From Balanoglossus misakiensis (lineage: Eukaryota > Hemichordata), in NCBI GenBank assembly GCA_040954595.2, contig CM082579.2:7316001-7380000 (forward strand): a stretch of DNA of 64,000 nucleotides, given 5' to 3'. Position numbers and translations under genes: made by a program. Below, piece by piece: positions 38,516-50,211 of the stretch. The notes under the pieces were generated by a model. It was not told the DNA's origin. It made no database searches and was given only the letters and a program-made list of their open reading frames with translations. Within the stretch, counting starts at the first letter, position 1. Every line of letters starts with the position of its first letter.

Positions 38516-39815
38516 GCACAGCTAAAACTAGTTCCTCAACTAGTACTCAACAGGGAAAATGTGGGGTTAAACCAACGAATAGAGTAAAAAACACTTGAAT
38601 TTATGGGCGTTTGGTTTTAGAACTGCTCTATGTGAATATTTGGCACTTTGCCATGCACAATGCCTGTCTTGTCACTGTTGGTCGCCTGCTACATGTTTAA
38701 TGCTCGTTCCCGGGCGCTCGTATTTACATTCGTCGACGTGACTTTCGTTCAGTTCGTAACTTCTTTTTCTGACGCTGTTTGACACTGATATGACAGAAAA
38801 TCAGTTTTTGATATAATCGCAAAAACTCCTGTCGTAGTTGGGTATACCGTCTCGATTTGGGTACAATCCGCGCCATAATTATATAGCACTCGCCCAACGG
38901 CTTGTACCAAATCGCATGTGGGCCTATACCTGCCTGCGGCTTGGGTTACTGCTTAGTGTTTGTCAGTTACCAACACCAGTCACGAACTGATTGCTGAAAG
39001 CTAAAATAAATTTGAGAAACTCAATTGTTTCTATACTAAGCGTTATTCACATTGCTCAAAAAACACACATTGTACTCCATAATGTACCTGGCTTCGCCTC
39101 GTACATTATGTCACACAATGTCTGCTTTCGTCCATTATGGGTCTTCGGGGCGTACACTATTCTCTGAATATACCGAAAAATGAGGTATCTTCTTAAACGG
39201 GAAATTGTTTATTACTGAAATGACACGATCGCTACTTTATTCCGTCGTATGCAAATGCAGTAAAAAAGCAACAGAATTTTCAAAAATAAACGTCACCATG
39301 CCATTTTAATCCTCAATAGAATTACCAGCATTTCTTTTATACTTTTTTATGAAGATCTTTTATAGAACTGCTATTTGTAACTTCGCTTTCGCGAGGTGCC
39401 TTGATGCTGGTTTGCGTATGACAAAGCCCAGATAATGTGAGCTAGATATCTAGATATCTTATAGTCCCTGGCCAAACTAGTTCTTATAGTTGAGACCGGT
39501 GTAACCTGTATGAAAGTGAATAGATGAAGATGATGGTACTTGGCGATACAGTGATGGAAAAAAATTAAAAGACTTTGAAGAATTTTCTTCATTTTCTCGG
39601 TAAAGACTAACACGATGTAAGAAATTAAGATGACTAATAATTCCATAACGCGAAAGGACTGTTAATTGTGCACTTTGGAGAGGAAGGTTAAAGGCAACCT
39701 CCAGAATGATTGCGAAATATTAACATACAATAGCTTGGATAAGTAATTGGCAAGAAATTGCAAACCTGGTTTTTACAATTGATCAAGTGATCCAAACAAA
39801 ATCCCACAATATTAG
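38516..39815. other. Intergenic region with one hairpin
   Basis: No exon is recognisable. At 39067-39121 an imperfect inverted repeat pairs ATAATGTAC (39079-39087) with GTACATTAT (39101-39109), and ACATTGT (39067-39073) with ACAATGT (39115-39121), around a 13-base loop. Confidence 0.5.
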
Positions 39816-39819
39816 CCTC

Positions 39820-39985
39820 AATGACCCCTCCACGCACCACAGTGGTAAATTTATAAAGTACTGCATATGCGAGCTGCTCCCACAAATTAATATGGATATC
39901 ACGACCTCACGTAAAGAGTGTGTACAGAAATAATTTGGTTGGCCTGATCATAATAGTTTACGTTTTACATGTATAAAAATATAGT
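39820..39985 (+). promoter_or_regulatory. Conserved upstream module and TATA-like box, copy 1
   Basis: Contains TGACCCCTCCACGCACCAC, then GGTAAATTTATAAAG, CTGCATATGCGAGCTGCT with the palindrome GCATATGC, and CACGACCTCACGTAAAG. A second TATA-like element, TATAAAAATA, starts at 39972, about 30 bp before the conserved leader. The block recurs before five of the six cluster genes and once alone, which marks it as functional or at least co-duplicated. Confidence 0.65.
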
Positions 39986-40058
39986 TACCACGCACTTTGT
40001 TTCAAGAAAGCGAAGACAAAGCTTACAGTGTACAGTCGTTCCCGATACGAACAATATC

Positions 40059-41493
40059 ATGGTAAGTGTATATTTTCAACATGTACGTACAGAAACATGA
40101 CATTGATGAATATACGGATCAAGTTGTGCCTAAACAGGTTGTTATGTTTGACTTCACGATAACCGCCCTCTTCAAGATGACACTTTTTGTCGTGTGTGGA
40201 TTGGATTATTAGTGTAAAGGGCAAATGGACTTAAGTTACCATCTTGATTGCGGAACGTTTCTTGCTTGGTTTTCTATCTAGCTTAAAAGCACATGCAATA
40301 CCAACATTAGTATTAATTCGTATAATACACCCTTTCCAACATTTGGGAGACGAATGACAAGTACAGTTGTCTGTTTTCTATCTAGACACTTCCGCGATTG
40401 TTAGTCGCAGCAATAGCTGTGTTACTCTCGGTGAATGCGAATGGGTTCCTGTTGAAAAGAGACGACAGCGTCAGTGGTGACAACCCTTGCGATAAGTGCA
40501 GGATGGACAAAAACGCTTTTGAGGGAGTGTCTTACTCAGACTGTGATGCATCGCACGAGTGTCCCTCGGATCTGGTGGACAGAGTGAATGCCGCTAAGGA
40601 CGGGACTGCAGAGGAAATTACTCGGAGCTCGATTAGGGTCGCTATGAATTTCCCGAGTGGCGTCCACCATTATGTCGTTCTGTTAACTACCGATCACTCT
40701 GGAGATTTCGATCTGGTAAGTCAAGAGCTGTGTAAATCGTTCACTCTTCTAACCCTGATGGTCACGCAGTCTGGACTTCATATACACATACTGTTTTTGT
40801 AGGTACACGTTATGGAAGACAGGTCTGTACCAGAATTGCACCAATGTCCATGTCTCAAAACATATGCATTATACTAAAGGTGACGTTTTTTTGTCTAAAT
40901 CATGCTCACAAGTCATGCTTAGTATAAGATCCAAATTGGTAAAACCGTTTTCGCTAATCTTGCACCTCATGTTTGTTCCATTGAAAATAGGGTTCTGGAG
41001 AAGGAAGCGAGTTGATTTCCACCTGTCTAGATTGCGATGTGATCGAGTATGCCAACGGAATTGGTCAATGGCATTGCGTGGTATGTACATTTGGGACCAT
41101 GCGTGTCTTCTCTCGTTTTTTTTTTCTGGACCGTTGGCCGAAACATATCCACGACAGCAACTGAATATCCTAGTACATGTAGGTCGTGGCGACCGCAGTG
41201 GGGTTTGCGCTGGTATGAGAGGACATATTCTCGTCAAGGGGGACACCCACGCAGCGCGACGACCGATTCCCTTTAACATAGTCTGTATGTGTATCATATT
41301 ATGTGCCTGGTAAGTGAACTATTGTCTTGTTTTGTTTTATTTTCAGGAAGCAGAATGTCACGACGCATTCTCGGGATCCTTTTCCTGGAGGCCTTTCAAA
41401 CCGGTTACCTCTTCCCTTTCTGATGGCTACTGTTTCCAGGAGGTCCCTCGCTTTGGTGAAGTGTCCTTCTGGTGCGATTTCTATCTTGCCTAA
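40059..41493 (+). CDS. Secreted cysteine-rich family protein, cluster copy 1
   Basis: Family not recognised. Four phase-0 exons: the leader exon ends with the initiator ATG (40059-40061), then 40386-40715, 40991-41080, 41347-41493; 189 residues. Signal peptide residues 1 to about 21 (MTLPRLLVAAIAVLL start), then FLLKR with a dibasic site at 25-26, suggesting export and possible propeptide removal. The remainder has ten cysteines: CDKC, DCD and ECPS in exon 2; TCLDC and WHC in exon 3; ECH, YC and WC in exon 4. Exon 4 carries the family signature CHDAFSG...W..F...RFGE. The start is fixed by comparison with the other copies: no other ATG keeps the signal peptide in frame. The leader differs from the others by three extra bases (ATC) just before the ATG. 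This is the most diverged copy, with W-R-P for W-V-P and WCDF for YCNF in exon 4. Confidence 0.85.
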
Positions 41494-41600
41494 TTTTGAC
41501 GTAAACACGGATGCTTGAAAATAAACATGATTTCTGTCAATCGTCATTAAAGTTGCAAACTGTAACATGTTTCACTTAAATGTTCTCGAAATTAAGGCCC

Positions 41601-41606
41601 AATAAA
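41601..41606 (+). terminator. Polyadenylation signal, copy 1
   Basis: AATAAA about 110 bp after the stop codon. Each of the six copies has the hexamer at a similar distance. Confidence 0.6.
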
Positions 41607-41939
41607 AACAAAAGAAGTAGCTATCTTTTGGCAAACATATCATTCGTGTGGAATATTTCTTTTTTATTTTCCCATAACGTAATCATACCATCGAGATCGA
41701 ATTTTTAAAACCGTCATCCGGAAAAGGTCAGCTCAGTCCTATTATGGAAATGCAGATCTTCAGAGAAGAGTTCACCAGAAAATGTACTGAGATTCACAGG
41801 AATGTATACAAAACCACAATAAAAGCAAATATGTAGTACAAGTAATTTCAAACCTGTTTTTTTTACAATTACGCTTGAATTGTCAAATTGTTCTCCAACA
41901 TAAATGCTGAGTCAAACAAAAGCCATTAATATTAGAAAA

Positions 41940-42060
41940 ATGACCCCTCCACGCACCACTTTGGTAAATTTTTAACGAGCTGCATATGCGAGCTGCTCCC
42001 ACAGATGTTAAAATATGGTTCTATCACGACCTCACATAAAGTCTGTACAAAAATAATTTG
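41940..42060 (+). promoter_or_regulatory. Conserved upstream module, copy 2
   Basis: Same ordered blocks as copy 1: TGACCCCTCCACGCACCAC, GGTAAATTT, GAGCTGCATATGCGAGCTGC and CACGACCTCAC, followed by AAATAATTTGGTTGACCTG. Confidence 0.65.
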
Positions 42061-42169
42061 GTTGACCTGTTTAGAATTTTACATGACTAATAATAAAGAT
42101 GCGACACATTTTGTTTCAAGAAAACGACGACAAAGCTTACAGTGTGCAGTCGTTCCTGATACGAACAAT

Positions 42170-44288
42170 ATGGTAAGTGTTTATAGCCAGCAGAAACATG
42201 GAACATGTATTTAGATATTGATTATGTACATGTACTTATGAAATTGAGTTCCAACGAGGTTATACTTTGACTTAAGGGCGATACTTTTTGTCATTTGTGG
42301 GTGGGGAAAATTGAACATAAATAAAGATCTGGATTGCAGAAAAAAATGGATGAAACGTTTCTTGTTTAGCATTCTACCTAGCTTGAACACAATGAAAACC
42401 AACATGAGTAAAAAGCCGATACTCATACGCAAAATACACCCATTTCCACATGGGGAAGATGAGTGTAAAATTATGTGTTTTTATCTTAGACACTTGCATG
42501 GATGTCAGTCGCAGTGGTAGTTGTGTTGCTGCCGATGCATGCGAGCGGATTCCTGCTGAAACGAGAAGCTGACGTCAGAGATGAACAGTATTGTGATAAA
42601 TGCAACATTGACGGTAACGGAGGCGATGGAGTGTATTACGTAGACTGTGACCAAACAAACCCGTGTCCTTCGGAACTGGTTGCCAAAATGACCGACGTTA
42701 AGAACGGGCTTGTGGAGGAAAGAAGTCAGAGCTCGTCGTTGATCGCTTTGAATTACAGGGGTGACACTGGCCATGTAGCCGTTCTATTATCTGACGAGCA
42801 CTTCTCCGAAGACATCGATCTGGTAAGTCAACAGCTATATTTATACTTGACTCTGCGAACACTGATGGACGCAAAGTCTGGACTTTTGAAGATACACACA
42901 TTTGAAGACACATCTGTACCAGAATAGCACCAATGTCACTATGTCTCAACACTTAATTCATGTGACGTTTCTGCCTAGGGCCCTGGGGACGGAAATGATT
43001 TGATTTCCAGTTGTATACACTGCGATGTGATAGACTATGAGAACGGAATTGGTCTTTGGAATTGTAAGGTATGTACCGTACATTTGGAACCTTGTTTGGC
43101 TATTGGTGTATTACCCATGCAGGGTAATACTAGTAAATGGGTGCTCTGGTCTGACAATATATCATGCTTGATGGTCACAGATAGTTGCGTGTGGTTGCTG
43201 CCACGTTCCCAAATGTTCACTACTTAACCGTACTCGTCACTGAGTCGATGCTCTCCTGGACCCCAATTAATGTTCTTATAGATGACCGATCTATTCACAG
43301 AGCTGGATTTTTACCTGCTTGACACAGTGAGAAATTAGCAAAATCGAAATATTGTTACGACACGCTGGCCGTTCAGTTCCGAAACAGGGCAAATAGACTT
43401 ACTGAATGGCTCGCTTTGGTGAACCAACCAGCGCAGCACGCAACAAAGACGGTAAACAATAGGCACACCACACGTTATTTCCTTGCTTATGGAAACTTTT
43501 AATTACTACAACTAAACATTGGTAAATATAAAAAGATTGTACACTGGGAAGAAAGCACACAAAAATAAATGACTACCTTAAATGTGACCAGGTGTGGGAA
43601 ATGAAAAACTAAAGTCCAAGCTACCGCGAGCGCGACCAACACCACGGCAGTCCCAACAGCGACGTTCAGTCCGAGTAGCGTTCTGGCACAATTCCCCGGT
43701 AGACAGACGGCACGGCTTTCGGGCGAATTCCCCATGAGGTAGCACGACTTCTGGGCGCGGTTTCCAGACCAGGACAGCATGAAATACAGCACAGCTTCTG
43801 GGCGCGGTTTCCAGACCAGTGTATCAGGAAATAAGGCACATCTTCCAAGCCGGCGAGGAACAGAACAGCTCACACGGGCAAGTCCAAATTAGTAGCTACG
43901 CCGCAACACAACGTGCGGGCTTTTTATATGGGGAAAATAATGAATGCACCACACCTGGTCACGCAAATATTCAAATTGCGAAAGTAAGCGAAAACACACC
44001 TGGTCACAAAACAACAGCTACGTAACAATATGTAATATAAATATTCTGATCCAATTATCACAAATTATTGACAGGTCTGTATCTATATTCTATTATGTGC
44101 CTGAAGAGTGAACATTTGCCACGTTTTGTTTTGTCTTTCAGGAATCACAATGTCACGACGCATTCTCTGGTCCCTTTTCCTGGGTTCCTTTCAAACCACT
44201 GACCACTTCTTTTTCGGGTGGCACTTGTCTGCAGGAAATCCCTCGCTTCGGTGTAGCGAACATCTACTGCAATTTCTTTATTGCATAA
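42170..44288 (+). CDS. Secreted cysteine-rich family protein, cluster copy 2
   Basis: 190 residues from ATG 42170-42172, 42490-42822, 42979-43068 and 44142-44288. Signal peptide start MTLAWMSVAVVVVLL, then FLLKRE. Ten cysteines in family positions. Intron 3 is 1073 bp, far longer than in copies 1, 3, 4, 5 or 6 (about 180-640 bp), because it contains a GC-rich insertion bounded by 14-bp inverted repeats. All splice sites remain consensus, so the gene looks intact. Its closest relative by eye is copy 4: the sequence after exon 2 (the unspliced read-through) is almost identical between the two. Confidence 0.85.
43583..44008. mobile_element. Putative insertion with 14-bp inverted ends in intron 3 of copy 2
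   Basis: TGTGACCAGGTGTG at 43583-43596 and its exact reverse complement at 43995-44008 bracket 426 bp absent from the same intron of the other copies. Another 12-bp copy of the right end lies at 43950-43961. Inside are two direct copies of CTTCTGGGCGCGGTTTCCAG (from 43748 and 43795) and, on the minus strand, a TATA-like CATATAAAAAGCCC near 43925-43938 preceding a GC-rich open frame (43873 to 43499) with one hydrophobic segment. Whether this is a nested gene or a non-autonomous element is open. Confidence 0.45.
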
Positions 44289-44411
44289 TTTTGCCGAAAA
44301 CACGGATGCGTGAAAGTAAACCTGATTTCTGTCTCTCAATCACATTTAAAGTTGTCGATGTAAACAAGCTGTAGGCGTACCACCTTTCAACGAAATGTAC
44401 TAGAAAATCAG

Positions 44412-44417
44412 AATAAA
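44412..44417 (+). terminator. Polyadenylation signal, copy 2
   Basis: AATAAA 124 bp after the stop codon, just after the motif shared by the copies, GAAATGTACTAGAAAA. Confidence 0.6.
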
Positions 44418-44723
44418 AAAATATCTAATGGCAAATATTTTGTTATCAATATTTCCTTTCTACTTTCATATGATGGGTCTAACACAATCGGAACTATTTT
44501 GGGATAATTGCATACCGCTAAAATGTGTACAAAACTATTTATATCGTTGTACTTGGGGGGAATGTGCTATTTCTGTCATTGTTTGAACAAAACAAAACAA
44601 AACAAAACAAAATGATAAATATGTATGTAGGCTACATGCAGTGTGCTGAGAGTTTTACAGAGTTTATTACCATGCAATTATCCCAAAATAGTTCCAATCG
44701 TGTTCCATATAATATTTAGAAAA

Positions 44724-44880
44724 ATGACCCCTCCCCGCACCACAGGGGTAAATTTATAAAGAGCTGCATATGCGAGCAGCTCTCACAGGTGTCTAAATAG
44801 GACTCTATGACATATAGAGTCAGTACAAAAATAATTTGGTCGATCTGATTATAATACGCTTCACAATGTATAAAAATACA
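44724..44880 (+). promoter_or_regulatory. Conserved upstream module and TATA-like box, copy 3
   Basis: TGACCCCTCCCCGCACCAC, GGTAAATTTATAAAG, GAGCTGCATATGCGAGCAGC, and TATAAAAATA at 44869-44878. A first leader-like segment (about 44893-44915) is followed by a second, different upstream segment and the real leader ending at 45050, so this gene has both flank types in series. Confidence 0.6.
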
Positions 44881-45047
44881 TTAACGACGCATTTTGTTTC
44901 AAGAAAACGAGGCCAAACTATTTCAACAGGGACTATTTTATCTCATTTACATATTGCCTGTGAAAAATACATGTACCACATATACACTTTGATCCAAGAA
45001 AACGAGGACAAAGCTTACAGTGTGCTGTCGTTCCTGAGATGAATATT

Positions 45048-46454
45048 ATGGTAAGTGAAAAATTTCACCTGAAACATAATGCATGTGTTCTTGTCAAATC
45101 AAATTGTGCCTAACCAGGTTGTTATGTATGACTTTATGACAACTGTCATCTTCAGCATGATGCTTTTTTGTCGTTTGTGGGTGGGAATTATTAATATAGG
45201 GTATAATCGACTTAATCAAAATACCATGGATTACAGGAAATTTGGGTGAACGTTTCTTGTATTGCTTTCTATCGATATTAAAACACGTGGAATACCAATC
45301 TTTTAGAGAAAGAACCTGATATTTAATACGAAATCGTCAAAGGAAACGAAATGGGTACGCATGGCACCCACATTCCAATATGGCGGACACGAATGTAAAG
45401 TTGTCTGTTTTCTATCTTAGACACTTGCATGGATGCTAGTCGCGGCGATAGCTGTGTTACTGTCGATGCATTCCAGTGGCGCCCTGCTGAAAAGAGAACT
45501 TGGCGTCAATGAAGATCTCCCGTGTGATCAATGCAAGATTGACTATAATGGAGATGACGGAGTGTATTATATAGACTGTGATAAATCAACTACCCAGTGT
45601 TCATCGGAGATGGTGGCCAAAGTGAATGACGCTAAGAACGGGCTCGTACAGGAAACACATCGGATCTCGGCTTCGGTCGCTTTCGATTTCAAGGGTGACA
45701 CTCACCATTTGGGCGTTATTTTATTAGCTGGCCAGCACTTCTCTGAAGACGTCGATCTGGTAAGTCTGTCAGCTTTGAATCAGCAAAAACTGATGATCAA
45801 ACTGTCTGGAATTCATCTATACATACTGTACACATTATGGAAGACAGTTCTGTACCAAAATATCACCAATGTCCATGTCTCAGCACATATCCATATTAAA
45901 GGTGGCGTTTCTGCCTGAATCATGTACATGTACACACATTTGTATAAAAAAGACATGCTCAGGATGAGATCCAAATTTGTAATAAAGTTAATCTCACCTT
46001 GTATTTCACGGTTCATTCTATTGAATATAGGGTCCTGGGGACGGCAGTGCGTTGATTTCAAGCTGTCAACATTGCAATGCGATAGAGTACGCCAACGGAA
46101 TTGTTCAATGGCACTGTAAGGTATGTACATTTGGGACCATGTGTGGCTTCTCATGTTTTTTTTTCTTTGTTTGGACCGTTGGCCGAAACATATAGACAAG
46201 AGGTGATATCGGGCGAAGCAACACAATATTGGCATGGCCTGTGTCTACATTACATAATGTTCCAGGAGAGTGGCAATTGTCTTGTTTTGTTTTATTTTCA
46301 GGAATCAGAATGTCACGACGCATTCTCGGGTCCCTTCTCTTGGGTTCCATTCAAACTGAATACCACTTCGATTCCTAGTGACGGCTGTCTCCAGGATATC
46401 CCACGTTTTGGTGAAGCGTACTTCTACTGCAGTTTCCCAAAGGCCTTCTTTTGA
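45048..46454 (+). CDS. Secreted cysteine-rich family protein, cluster copy 3
   Basis: 194 residues, the longest copy: ATG 45048-45050, then 45421-45759, 46031-46120, 46302-46454. Signal peptide start MTLAWMLVAAIAVLL, ending SSG, then ALLKRE. Ten cysteines in family positions (CDQC, DCD, QCSS; SCQHC, HC; ECH, GC, YC). The C terminus ends FYCSFPKAFF rather than the usual FYCNFFIA, because the stop codon used by the others is lost and translation runs two codons further. The leader exon reads GAATATTATG in place of GAACAATATG. Confidence 0.85.
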
Positions 46455-46556
46455 CCCAACAAGGAGGCATGAGATCGTCTTTAAAGCCAATCGTCTTCAA
46501 AGGTGCCGATTTGAACAATCTGTACCATGTCTCACTGAAATGTACTAGAAAACCAC

Positions 46557-46562
46557 AATAAA
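46557..46562 (+). terminator. Polyadenylation signal, copy 3
   Basis: AATAAA 103 bp after the stop codon, following the shared TGTACTAGAAAACCAC block. Confidence 0.6.
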
Positions 46563-47324
46563 GCAAAAGAAGAATTTCTCTCTCGGCAAATATTTTGTGT
46601 GCAATTGTTTTCTTTGTACTTTCCCATGATGTCACTACCACAGACATCGAATATTTGCAGAATTTCGTTTCAGAGATTGGAGATAGAACAGCAATATCCG
46701 AGAAAGTGAGCGAGATAAATTTTTATCTGCCAGGGATTTACATGTCTCTGGCCGCCACTCTTTATTCCACAGTGTATAGTCTAATTTGGTTCTAAAGATG
46801 TCCACTAAATGTAGTTTTCTCGTGGTGTTATTGTTGATGGCTCGCCCGCATATATGAGCTCCTACTGTAAATGGATATATATGTTACCACGTGGTGTATT
46901 CGGGTGTCGCTCATCTTTTTGTAGTATATCACGAATTTTTATGGAGCACTGAAATTGTTTTCCTGAATACAATTATTGTGTGCCGCGCTCATCGTGCATA
47001 GACTGGCGCTACAGTTGTGTAGACCAGTTGAATGAAAGTTGAATAGACTTTGAGTAATAATGTTCTCCATTTTCTTGGTAAAAACTACAAGACGTAAGAA
47101 ATCGGGGAACTAAGTTATCCCATGATACTTACAGGACCTTATGACAGCTAACTGTATACTTTGCATGAGAGTACGTTGTGAAATATCAATAGTAAAATGG
47201 ATCGGATACGTAATATAGGCCTATATGTAGTTTCTAAACTACATTTTACAATTACGCTTGAATTGCCAAATTGTTCTCCAACATTTAGGCTGAGTCAAAG
47301 GAAAGCCCATATAATATTAGAAAA

Positions 47325-47412
47325 ATGACCCCTCCACGCACCACAGGGGTAAATTTATTAAAGAGCTGCATATGTGAGCTGCTGTCACAGATGTTTAAAT
47401 AGGACTCTATCG
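47325..47412 (+). promoter_or_regulatory. Orphan copy of the upstream module
   Basis: TGACCCCTCCACGCACCAC, GGTAAATTTATTAAAG and GAGCTGCATATGTGAGCTGC occur here without a leader exon or gene following; the next gene has its own module at 47836. It is probably left over from an unequal duplication. Confidence 0.55.
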
Positions 47413-47523
47413 CAAAGCAAGCACATATTTAAATTTGTTAAGTTATTTTGATGAAATGCAGGCATGTAAATTGTCATGCGCTCCTTTGGTTTCAAGGATC
47501 ACAAAATAATTAAACTGTACTAA

Positions 47524-47825
47524 TATTCACAGGAATGTATATGAAAATCATCATAAACCATGGAGTTTTATCCCGGGGTGGGTTTATCGAGGCAACTTGT
47601 ATTTCAAACTTTATTATTTATACTGGTTGATTTCCTTTTTTAGTGATGCAGTAATTACTTTCTCGCGAATAATCGAACACCAAAATTATTTTCCTGAAAT
47701 ACACTCCAATTGTGTTTCCCGCGTTCATACAGGCCTACCAGTATTTACAAACCTGCTTTTTACAAAAACGCGTGAAATGACAAATTGTTCTCAAACATTA
47801 AGGCTGGGTCAAACAAAATCCTACA
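47524..47825. repeat. Duplicated intergenic block, copy a
   Basis: About 300 bp, including CTCGCGAATAATCGAACACC and TTCATACAGGCCTACCAGTA, upstream of copy 4. The same block occurs before copies 5 and 6 (49625-49825 and 51945-52235), showing that these three genes arose as tandem units of about 2.1-2.3 kb. Confidence 0.85.
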
Positions 47826-47835
47826 ATAGTACAAC

Positions 47836-47960
47836 TGGTCCGTCCACGCGCCTCTGTAGTAAATTTATAAAGAGCAACATATGCAAGCTGCTCCTATATG
47901 TGTTTAAATATGGTTCTATCACGACCTCACGTAAAGTCAGCACAAAAATAATTTGACCTG
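47836..47960 (+). promoter_or_regulatory. Conserved upstream module, copy 4
   Basis: Diverged form: GGTCCGTCCACGCGCCTC, GTAAATTTATAAAGAGC, AACATATGCAAGCTGCTC, CACGACCTCACGTAAAG. The ATATG core and the CACGACCTCAC block are kept. Confidence 0.6.
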
Positions 47961-48052
47961 TTTACAATACGTTTTAAATGTCTAAACATACGACGCACTT
48001 TGTTTCAAGAAAGCGAGGCTTACAGTGTGCAGTCGTTCCTGATATGAACAAT

Positions 48053-49492
48053 ATGGTAAGTGTTTATGTTCAACAGAGACATAGGCCTAATACATGTATT
48101 TACACATCACTTCAAGACGATACTTTTTGTCGTGTGCTGATAGAGCATAATGCACGTCCATCTTCAACGTTTCTTGGTTACCCTTTTGCCTAACATGTAT
48201 AACACATGTAAAACCAACACAAGACCCTTTTCCGCACGGGGAAGATGAATGTAAACTTATCTGTTTTCTATCTAAGACACTTGCATGGATGCTAGTCGCA
48301 GTGGTAGCTGTGTTGCTGCCGATGCATGCGAGTGGCGCTCTGTTGAAAAGAGAAGTTGAACAGTATTGTGAAAAATGCGAGATTGGCGTTAATAGAGGCG
48401 ATGGAGTGTATTACGCAGACTGTGACAAAGCAAACACGTGTCCGTCGGAGTTGGTGGCCAAAGTGAATGATGTTAAGAACGGGCTTGTTGAGGAAAGAAA
48501 TTGGCGCTCGGTTTCGTGCGCTGTGGATTTCAAGGGGGGCACTCACCACTTAGACGTTCTATTATCTGACCAGCACTTCTCCGAAGACATCGATCTGGTA
48601 AGTCAACAGCTATGTTTATACTTGACTCTGCGAACAATGATGGACACGCAGTCCGGACTTTTGAAGATACACATATTTGAAGACACATCTGTACCAGAAT
48701 AGCACCAATGTCAATATATATGTCTCATTAAGGTGACGTTTCTGCCTGAATCTTGCACACAAATTTGTAGATGAAAGATGTGCTCAGTATGACATTCAAT
48801 TTCGTAGAGAAAGTTTTAGCAAATATTGTACCTCATTGTTTATTCTATTGGAATATACATAGGGCCCTGGGAATGGAAATGGCTTGATTTCCAGTTGTGT
48901 GCACTGCGATGGGATAGAGTATGCCAACGGAATTGGTCTTTGGAATTGTAAGGTATGTATATGAACCTTGTATGGCTTCTCGTGTGTTTTTTTCTGGACC
49001 ATTGACCGAAACATATAGCTTGCAAGGTACATGGCATTTGTGCGGGGGGGGGGGGGGAATACACGTGTGCTTTGGCCTGACGTCAATATTGCAAATTTGA
49101 TGGTCACATTTCGTTGCGTTTTTGCTGCAACGTTCTCAAATGGTCACTATACTGAGCACCCAGTTTGAAGTATGTAAACTCGAAATATTAATCTTCTGCC
49201 GTATTGGATGTTTAGACATTCGATTGTGTTCACTTACTCAACACTCTCCAATTATCGCAAAAATATTGGCAGGTCTGTATCTATATTCTGTTATGTGCCT
49301 GGAGAGTGAACATTTGCCCTGTTTTGTTTTTGTTTGTTTTTTCAGGACTCACAATGTCACGACGCATTCTCGGGACCCTTTTCGTGGGTTCCATTCAAAC
49401 CACTGACCAAATCCATTCATGATGGCTACTGTCTCGAGGATATCCCTCGCTTTGGTGAAGTGAACGTCTACTGCAATTTCTTTATTGCATAA
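48053..49492 (+). CDS. Secreted cysteine-rich family protein, cluster copy 4
   Basis: 186 residues, the shortest copy: ATG 48053-48055, then 48277-48597, 48863-48952, 49346-49492. Signal peptide start MTLAWMLVAVVAVLL, then ALLKRE. The spacer between KRE and the first cysteine is shortened (VEQYC). It has eleven cysteines: the usual ten plus one in SCAVDF, where the other copies have S-V-A, G-V-V or similar; this odd cysteine could allow dimerisation. The exon 2 acceptor is CTAAG rather than CTAG/TTAG. Confidence 0.85.
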
Positions 49493-49600
49493 TTTTGCAT
49501 GAAAGTAAACATGATTTCTGTCTCTCAATCACCTTTAAAGTTGCCGATGTAAACAAGCTGTAGGCGTATCACGTTTCAGCGAAATGTACTAGAAAATCAC

Positions 49601-49606
49601 AATAAA
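49601..49606 (+). terminator. Polyadenylation signal, copy 4
   Basis: AATAAA 109 bp after the stop codon. Confidence 0.6.
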
Positions 49607-49624
49607 ACAAAAAATTGGCAAATA

Positions 49625-49825
49625 GATAAATCATCATAAACCATATAGTTTTGTCCAGGCAACATGTGTTTCAACTTTATTATTTATACTGGTTGATTTA
49701 CTGGTTGTAGTAATTACTTTCTCGCGAATAATCGAACACCAAAATTATTTCCTGAAATACACTCCAATTGTGTTTCCCGCGTTCATACAGGCCTACCAGT
49801 ATTTATAAACCTGCTTTTTACAATT
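49625..49825. repeat. Duplicated intergenic block, copy b
   Basis: Copy of the block at 47524-47825 that breaks off near 49825. The sequence that follows (to 50150) is unrelated to the other upstream modules, so the flank of cluster copy 5 has been replaced. Confidence 0.8.
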
Positions 49826-50019
49826 TGAATTTGCATAAAGTGCAGTGAATAAACCTCTTTTTTTCTGAACATTACTGCATCTCCAACTGACAAGTTTGTA
49901 TCGTTCCGATCTCAAATAGGTTGGAGAAAACTGATGATACGTGTGATGTATGATTGCATTTTTTTATAAGTATTATTCATAATATCGCATATGATTAAAA
50001 ACAACTCGAAGATTTCTAT

Positions 50020-50160
50020 TTTAAAACTATTTCAAGAGGGACTATTTTATCTCATTTACATATTGCCTGTGAAAAGTACCACATATATTTAGCCGGCAAC
50101 ACCAAGGTAGCCGGCAGTACATATGCAATAACAAAGTTCCCACTGACACACTTTGATCCA
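50020..50160 (+). promoter_or_regulatory. Alternative upstream flank of copy 5
   Basis: ACTATTTCAAGAGGGACTATTTTATCTCATTTACATATTGCCTGTG-type sequence, shared only with 44920-44990 upstream of copy 3, replaces the GCATATGC module. It includes the short direct repeat TAGCCGGCA (50089 and 50110). Promoter function is inferred only from position just before the conserved leader. Confidence 0.4.
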
Positions 50161-50211
50161 AGAAAACGAGGACAAAGCTTACAGTGTGCTGTCGTTCCTG
50201 ATATGAACAAT

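Noticed and set aside
43499-43873. Minus-strand open frame in intron 3 of cluster copy 2 as a definite gene
   Set aside because: It starts at a non-ATG codon and has no homology I recognise; kept only as a finding about the inserted element.
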